DNA of 64,000 nt from Pontibacillus halophilus JSM 076056 = DSM 19796. GTDB taxonomy: Bacteria > Bacillota > Bacilli > Bacillales > BH030062. The stretch lies in the NCBI RefSeq assembly GCF_000425205.1, contig NZ_AULI01000013.1:46779-110778 (forward strand), written 5' to 3'. Of this stretch, positions 60,159 through 64,000 are shown in pieces (the stretch's first letter is position 1; each line of letters opens with the position of its first letter). The position numbers and the translations under genes are program-made. The notes beneath the pieces are model-generated. The model saw only the letters and a program-made list of their open reading frames with translations, was not told the origin of the DNA and did not search any database.

Positions 60159-60182
60159 TTTGGATGGATTATTCAATCCAAA
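60159..60182 (-). promoter_or_regulatory. Operator-like palindrome 1 upstream of the SDR gene
   Basis: TTTGGAT (60159-60165) and ATCCAAA (60176-60182) are perfect arms. The inner sequence GATGGATTATTCAATC shares its ends with the next palindrome. Confidence 0.6.
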
Positions 60183-60230
60183 GTGTAGTAATTTATAACG
60201 GATCCCTAAGTCGAGTATCCGTGGTAATTA

Positions 60231-60246
60231 GATGGAACGTTCAATC
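60231..60246 (-). promoter_or_regulatory. Operator-like palindrome 2 upstream of the SDR gene
   Basis: GATGGAACGTTCAATC is a 16-base palindrome with one mismatched pair. GATGGA...TTCAATC is shared with palindrome 1, about 70 bases away, which suggests one protein binds both. Confidence 0.6.
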
Positions 60247-60304
60247 CAATCTTATCATAATCCATAATGAAAGGTTCGTCAATTAAAAAAAGAGTAGTGC
60301 AAGC

Positions 60305-60883
60305 CTACTCTTTAATCGCATTCCAACATGCCGTAACGACTTGTTGAATGTATTCATCTGTTAAATCGAATTTCCCAGTCTGCGCTCCTTTGGTTACAGA
60401 GAAAATCATGCCACTCAAGAGTTGAAACACAAGCTTCTGATCGAGGGGGCGAAAGATTTTTTCATTCTGGCCATCTTTAATCAGCGCAAGAAAGGCTTCG
60501 AAAAAGCCTCCATCATTCATCTCGCTTTCATGGAGATGAGAATCGTCCTTGTGAGTCTTATGAAGGGTGTAAGAATAATGTTCAATGAAATTGACTTCGT
60601 CATGGTGTTGAATACAATAGCGAATTAGATTCTGTACGAAGTTTTCGAATCGAAGACGTAGGCTTTGGTTAGGGTCATACCCATCAAGGACAAAGGAGCT
60701 CATCTTCTGACGAAGTTCTGTGTAGAGGACTAGGATCAGCTCTTCTTTGCTTGAGAAATAGTTGTACAACGTACCAGAACCAACGTCTGCTCGTTTTAGT
60801 ATTTTCGAAAGTGTTACGGCTTCTACACCTTCATCAATGATTAACGTTAAAGTCGCTGATAAAATATCTTCACGTTTCTGCAT
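60305..60883 (-). CDS. TetR family regulator of the adjacent SDR gene
   Basis: The 192-aa regulator from ATG 60883 (AGGTG 7 bases ahead) has HTH 'EAVTLSKILKRADVGSGTLYNYFSSKEELILVLY'. The frame is open further upstream to 61135, but that extension is low in coding quality and lacks a ribosome site. It lies upstream of the SDR gene on the same strand, with two palindromes in the 166-base gap and a third before its own start, so autoregulation and control of the SDR are expected. Confidence 0.87.
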   Translation of the reverse strand: MQKREDILSATLTLIIDEGVEAVTLSKILKRADVGSGTLYNYFSSKEELILVLYTELRQKMSSFVLDGYDPNQSLRLRFENFVQNLIRYCIQHHDEVNFIEHYSYTLHKTHKDDSHLHESEMNDGGFFEAFLALIKDGQNEKIFRPLDQKLVFQLLSGMIFSVTKGAQTGKFDLTDEYIQQVVTACWNAIKE

Positions 60884-60907
60884 TAGAATCACCTGTTTCT
60901 TTCCTTC

Positions 60908-60925
60908 ATCCAACGATTGTTGGAT
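60908..60925 (-). promoter_or_regulatory. Operator-like palindrome upstream of the TetR gene
   Basis: ATCCAACGATTGTTGGAT has perfect 7-base arms around a GATT centre. The half-site ATCCAA/TTGGAT is shared with the palindrome at 60159-60182. Confidence 0.6.
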
Positions 60926-61313
60926 TACTTGTTCCATGTGGTCTAGTGTACCAACAATACAATGGTTTTGGAAGGAAAAGGTGTTTATTAAATTGTATTG
61001 AAGAATGTAATGCGAATAAGAATGAGAGTAAGAAAGAATAGACTGTAGAGCATGACATAAAAAGTAAGGAGAAAAAGTATAGGATGCTTGAGTAGCCATT
61101 TGCTGACGTTCGTTAGTTTTTGATTCATCACTCATCCGCCTTTTTACGATTAGGGTTTGTGGAGGGGGGCGTTGCTATACATTTGGGAGTGAAATGCAAA
61201 TCAATAGACAAGTGCTTTCTTATCCATTATGCTTCTAACATCTCAACATGTGAGCGTTTGGAAATAGAAAGGTTGGAGCGAACATTCCATCCAAGAGGTT
61301 AGGGGGAAATACG

Positions 61314-62348
61314 ATGGACAAAACGACCGTACTTGTTACAGGTGGTACAGGGTATATGGCATCATGGCTAGTTAAAGATTTGCTTGAGCTTGGACATGAT
61401 GTACGTGTAACCGTTCGAAATAAAAAGAAAGTCTCAAAGTACCAACATCTTCTCGACCTTGCCGAAGAGGCTGAGGGGCAGTTGTCCATTTATGAGGCAG
61501 ATTTATTAAAGAAAGGCAGCTTTAACAAGGCTGTTCAAGGAAGTGAGTATGTCTTTCATACCGCTTCACCGTTCTTCATTTCTGGATTTAAAGATCCTTA
61601 TAAAGAACTTGTTCGACCTGCGAAAGAGGGTACGATTAACGTCATAAATGCTGTAAATGAAGCATCATCCGTGAAGCGGGTGGTGTTGACGAGCAGCGCC
61701 GTCGCCATTTTTGGAGACAATTGTGATTTGGCAGGAAAGATAGCGTTTACAGAGAGGGATTGGAATAAAACGAGTACGGTTGATCATAACCCTTACAGTT
61801 ACTCGAAAACGCTAGCAGAGCGTGAGGCTTGGAAGATGGCTCATAGTCAAGAACGCTGGGACCTCGTTACCATTAACCCGACCCTCATTGTAGGTCCGTC
61901 CCTTTCGAAGCGGACCGATTCCACAAGTATCACAATGATACGCGATTTATTAACAGGGCAGTATAAAACAGGAGTACCAAGTCTTATTAATGGTACAGTC
62001 GATGTACGTGATGTTGCGAAGGCGCATATTCTTGCTGCATTTACGAAACAGGCGACGGGTCGTTATTTACTTTCTGGCCGAGAGGCATCTATGCTTGAAA
62101 TGGCACAAATCATTGAGAAGAACTTTCCGAATGAACATGCTTTGCCGAAACGAGAAGTCCCGAAAGCGGTTATTTGGGCCATTGCACCTAAGGTTGGCTT
62201 AACGCGCACGTATGTGAAGCGTAATGTCGGCCACCACACGAAATTTGATCATTCGAAGAGCGTAGCGGAGTTGCAGTTAAACTATCGTAGTCTGGAAACG
62301 ACTCTAGTCGATCAGAAGAAGCAATTGGAAGCCGATCAATACTTGTAG
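61314..62348 (+). CDS. NAD-dependent epimerase/dihydroflavonol-4-reductase-like aldehyde reductase
   Basis: Extended SDR of 344 aa with the cofactor loop 'VLVTGGTGYMASWLVKDLL' (TGxxGxxA form), 'VFHTASPFFISGF', 'VVLTSSAVAIFG' and the active site Tyr-x3-Lys in 'YSYSKTLAEREAWK'. The pattern, with Arg-Lys after beta-2 (VRNKKKVSKYQHL), fits the DFR/methylglyoxal-reductase group that uses NADPH to reduce aldehydes or ketones. Substrate unknown. An AGGGGGAAA site precedes the ATG. Confidence 0.9.
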   Translation: MDKTTVLVTGGTGYMASWLVKDLLELGHDVRVTVRNKKKVSKYQHLLDLAEEAEGQLSIYEADLLKKGSFNKAVQGSEYVFHTASPFFISGFKDPYKELVRPAKEGTINVINAVNEASSVKRVVLTSSAVAIFGDNCDLAGKIAFTERDWNKTSTVDHNPYSYSKTLAEREAWKMAHSQERWDLVTINPTLIVGPSLSKRTDSTSITMIRDLLTGQYKTGVPSLINGTVDVRDVAKAHILAAFTKQATGRYLLSGREASMLEMAQIIEKNFPNEHALPKREVPKAVIWAIAPKVGLTRTYVKRNVGHHTKFDHSKSVAELQLNYRSLETTLVDQKKQLEADQYL

Positions 62349-62407
62349 ATGCACCACACGATTTGAACCGAATGATTGAACAACTATAAGAGAAAGAGGT
62401 CAGTCAT

Positions 62408-62830
62408 ATGAAGATCTATTTAGCAGCTCCCTTCTTCAATGAGGAGCAAATTGAACGAGTAGAGTTCGTTCATCGTTTGTTGAACGAGAAAGGATTAGAC
62501 GTCTTTTCACCTAAAGAGCATGATATGAGCGAGCTTATGTTTATGTCTGACAAATGGCGTGATGCCGTCTATGCAAATGACGTCATTAATATCTTGAAAT
62601 GTGATGTGATGGTTGCCATTTATGATGGCAATGATGCAGGAACCTATTTCGAAATTGGTTATGCCACTGCACACCGCATTCCAGTCATTGTATTTAATGA
62701 AACAACGATGAAGGCGAATTTAATGATTACGGAATCTGCTCATGCTTGGTTGTATGACCGTGAAAGTCTACAAGCGTACGATTTCAAAGCGCTACCTACA
62801 ACAGACCGTTTCCGAGGGGATATGGAATAG
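62408..62830 (+). CDS. Nucleoside 2-deoxyribosyltransferase family protein
   Basis: Transfers or hydrolyses the 2-deoxyribosyl group of nucleosides. The 140-aa protein has the family start 'MKIYLAAPFFNEEQIERVEFVHRLLNEKG', substrate contacts 'DVMVAIYDGNDAGTYFEIGYA' with the catalytic Glu in 'YFEIGYA', and 'ANLMITESAHAWL'. Members may instead be deoxynucleoside monophosphate hydrolases (DNPH1/BlsM-like). AGAAAGAGG precedes the ATG. It lies 59 bases after the reductase gene on the same strand, with no terminator between, so co-transcription is possible. Confidence 0.9.
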   Translation: MKIYLAAPFFNEEQIERVEFVHRLLNEKGLDVFSPKEHDMSELMFMSDKWRDAVYANDVINILKCDVMVAIYDGNDAGTYFEIGYATAHRIPVIVFNETTMKANLMITESAHAWLYDRESLQAYDFKALPTTDRFRGDME

Positions 62831-62838
62831 AAACGATA

Positions 62839-62868
62839 GACTCGGAACGATAGGTTCCGGGTCTTTTT
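62839..62868 (+). terminator. Intrinsic terminator of the deoxyribosyltransferase gene
   Basis: GACTCGGAAC (62839-62848) pairs with GTTCCGGGTC (62854-62863, one G-U), then five T residues. The 250 bases that follow hold no gene; a possible TATACA -10 lies near 63077. Confidence 0.85.
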
Positions 62869-63121
62869 GTATGAGAGGTGATTCAGATGATTTCATCTCT
62901 CACTACTCTCTTTATACACTGATAACTTTAAAGAAATGTACTGAAACTTGGAACCATTGAATAGGTTCTTCGTAATTAGTACTAAGACGGATTAGATTTG
63001 TTTCTTTATGACCCTTCTCTTGCTTTTCACAAGAAAGAGTATACAAAGTACAGATTTGTTAGTAGGGTGAATAGGGTATACAAAATTTAACTTACATAAC
63101 AATTGAAAAAGGAGAGATTAG

Positions 63122-63718
63122 ATGAATGATGCAGTAGGTTTTCCAAAACGATTGGGAGCGTTCTTAATTGACCGCATCTTATTAATTGTCGTCGGGAGCA
63201 TACTAGGGGCTCTCATTCCGTTCATATCTAGCTTGACGGATGTATTGTACGCTGTTCTTGTTCCAGCGCTTTGGTACGGATATACGGTAGGAAAGCGGGC
63301 GTTAGGTGTTCGTATTCTGCGTATGGATGGAAGTAATCCAGGGTTCGGGACAACACTTACGCGTGCAATTGTAGGAGGAGTTATTTATTTCCTACCAGTT
63401 ATCGCAGCAATCATCTATGGCTTTCTAAGCATTGACGTCACTGCACTAATCAATGAATTGAACCAGGTGGCCGCATCCATGACACCTAATGAAACCTTCG
63501 CACTTAATCAAGATGAGGCAGTAGCCTTCACAATCTTTGGCTTTTCCATGTTAGCGAGCCTATTAATTCTCATCATTAGCGCACTGATGGTTGGTTTCCG
63601 TAAAGACCACCGTAGCTTACATGATTTAGTCGCTCGTACGTATGTATCCGACTTAAAACCAGGTGAAACGATAGAAGAACAAAAATATTTGTTGGGGTAC
63701 GCAAAAAATTTGGCATAA
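63122..63718 (+). CDS. RDD family membrane protein
   Basis: The 198-aa RDD protein opens 'VGFPKRLGAFLIDRILLIVVGSILGALIPF', with the Arg-Asp signature as 'RLGAFLIDR'. It continues with 'LWYGYTVGKRALGVRILRMDG', a second helix pair at about 80-105, and a last one near 138-160 followed by 'RKDHRSLHDLVARTYV'. RDD proteins are small membrane proteins; some are linked to Na+/H+ exchange, but no role can be fixed here. The ribosome site is AAAAAGGAGAG. Confidence 0.9.
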   Translation: MNDAVGFPKRLGAFLIDRILLIVVGSILGALIPFISSLTDVLYAVLVPALWYGYTVGKRALGVRILRMDGSNPGFGTTLTRAIVGGVIYFLPVIAAIIYGFLSIDVTALINELNQVAASMTPNETFALNQDEAVAFTIFGFSMLASLLILIISALMVGFRKDHRSLHDLVARTYVSDLKPGETIEEQKYLLGYAKNLA

Positions 63719-63723
63719 AAAAA

Positions 63724-63788
63724 CACGCAAGCTCCAATCTTTACTACACTTGAATTGACGAGAAACAAATCAGTAAAGGAGTTGCGTG
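63724..63788 (+). promoter_or_regulatory. Inverted repeat that can hide the transposase ribosome site
   Basis: CACGCAA.CTCC..CTTTAC (63724-63744) is complementary, with small bulges, to GTAAAGGAGTTGCGTG (63773-63788), which contains the AAAGGAG ribosome site of the transposase. In transcripts entering from the upstream gene the site would be paired; an internal promoter between the arms would leave it open. Confidence 0.5.
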
Positions 63789-64000
63789 TACGTGTATTCT
63801 AACATCCCAGTACCAGGACTACAAAGTGTAATTATCAAGAAAAGTGAAGAAATCGGTGGAGATTTTCATCTTTATGTGGAGGTTCCAAAGAAGAGTCATA
63901 AATGTAAGTCGTGCGGTGACTGGACACAACGCATTCATGACTATCGAACCCAAAAAATCCAACACCTTAAACTCTTCGAACGGACAACGTATTTGTTCTA
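63786..64000 (+). CDS. ISL3 family transposase, N-terminal part
   Basis: The frame is open from GTG 63786 (or GTG 63792) to the end of the window, with AAAGGAG at 63775-63781. The product begins (M)YSNIPVPGLQSVIIKKSEEI and has the N-terminal zinc-binding module typical of ISL3 transposases (KSHKCKSCGDWTQRIHDY) followed by 'RTQKIQHLKLFERTTYLF', the usual 'hkI.HLk.f...' segment before the catalytic domain. The DDE domain lies beyond the window. Confidence 0.8.
   Translation, partial: MYVYSNIPVPGLQSVIIKKSEEIGGDFHLYVEVPKKSHKCKSCGDWTQRIHDYRTQKIQHLKLFERTTYLF

Larger units (their letters stand above)
63719..64000 (+). mobile_element. Left part of an ISL3-type insertion sequence, cut by the window end
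   Basis: Immediately after the RDD stop codon the sequence changes to a short non-coding leader with inverted repeats, followed by an ISL3-type transposase N-terminus. The exact outer end and target duplication cannot be fixed without the other side. Confidence 0.6.

Noticed and set aside
60884..61135. 84-residue N-terminal extension of the TetR regulator
   Set aside because: TetR HTH domains start close to the N-terminus; the extension lacks a ribosome site and covers the operator-like palindrome.
1..64000. tRNA, rRNA, CRISPR array, prophage or defence island
   Set aside because: Reading both strands I found no cloverleaf-type or rRNA sequence, no spaced direct repeats and no phage or nuclease cluster; this is not a substitute for a covariance-model search.

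Overview
The window is a chromosomal stretch from an endospore-forming member of the Bacillaceae. Evidence for this is a tricistronic GerA/GerB/GerC germinant-receptor operon, SpoVR, a YhcN/YlaJ-type spore lipoprotein, a SigI/RsgI pair and many proteins with Bacillus subtilis counterparts (NupC, YhcX, YhdA, YhdB, YutJ, BmrC/BmrD, CYP102/FatR, RbsRKDACB). Codon use is moderate-to-low GC and many extracytoplasmic proteins are acidic, so a halotolerant or marine genus of the Halobacillus/Pontibacillus type is likely, but that is inference. I saw no rRNA, tRNA, CRISPR array or prophage. The only mobile DNA is the start of an ISL3-type transposase gene cut by the right edge.

Layout. 1-986: end of an oligopeptide ABC transporter operon. 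1160-6983: single genes, most with their own terminator (hypothetical protein, alanine-type Na+ symporter, LysM-CAP exoprotein, NupC nucleoside transporter behind a cre-like site, aldehyde dehydrogenase). 7035-9617 (minus): a manganese-type ABC uptake operon whose promoter carries an MntR-like and a Fur-like box. 9907-17215: MATE exporter, second MurG, HelD, a quinone oxidoreductase gene interrupted by one in-frame TGA, and an aldo/keto reductase. 17444-21224 (minus): germinant receptor operon behind a sigma-G-like promoter. 21372-26751: DUF389 membrane protein, then the BmrC/BmrD heterodimeric multidrug exporter behind a long leader with two small ORFs and a strong intrinsic terminator, which looks like ribosome-mediated attenuation. 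26812-31397: membrane serine protease, flavoprotein, PRC-barrel protein, SigI/RsgI, DUF1499 protein.

31576-36153 is a four-gene operon (membrane-anchored 532-aa protein of unknown family, two ABC-2 permeases, one ATPase) that forms a self-contained export system I cannot match to a named pathway. 36315-38398 (minus): SDR, TetR regulator with a clear operator, unknown protein. 38545-45658: YhcX, YhdA, YhdB, small proteins, 3-hydroxybutyrate dehydrogenase, the YhcN-like lipoprotein under a second sigma-G-like promoter, YutJ, DUF2294. 45693-49510 (minus): self-sufficient fatty-acid hydroxylase CYP102 with its TetR repressor and two operators close to the known BM3R1 operator. 49708-52989: DinB protein, SpoVR, an unknown membrane protein. 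53187-58826: complete ribose operon rbsRKDACB with a perfect palindromic operator/cre. 58867-63718: small repetitive amphipathic protein, SDR plus TetR with three related palindromes, NAD-dependent reductase, nucleoside deoxyribosyltransferase and RDD protein. From 63724 the insertion sequence begins.

The strongest points for a second look are the bmrCD attenuator leader, the single-stop disruption of the oxidoreductase gene, the double metal-responsive promoter, the orphan four-gene ABC system and a 28-codon membrane peptide gene with its own terminator.
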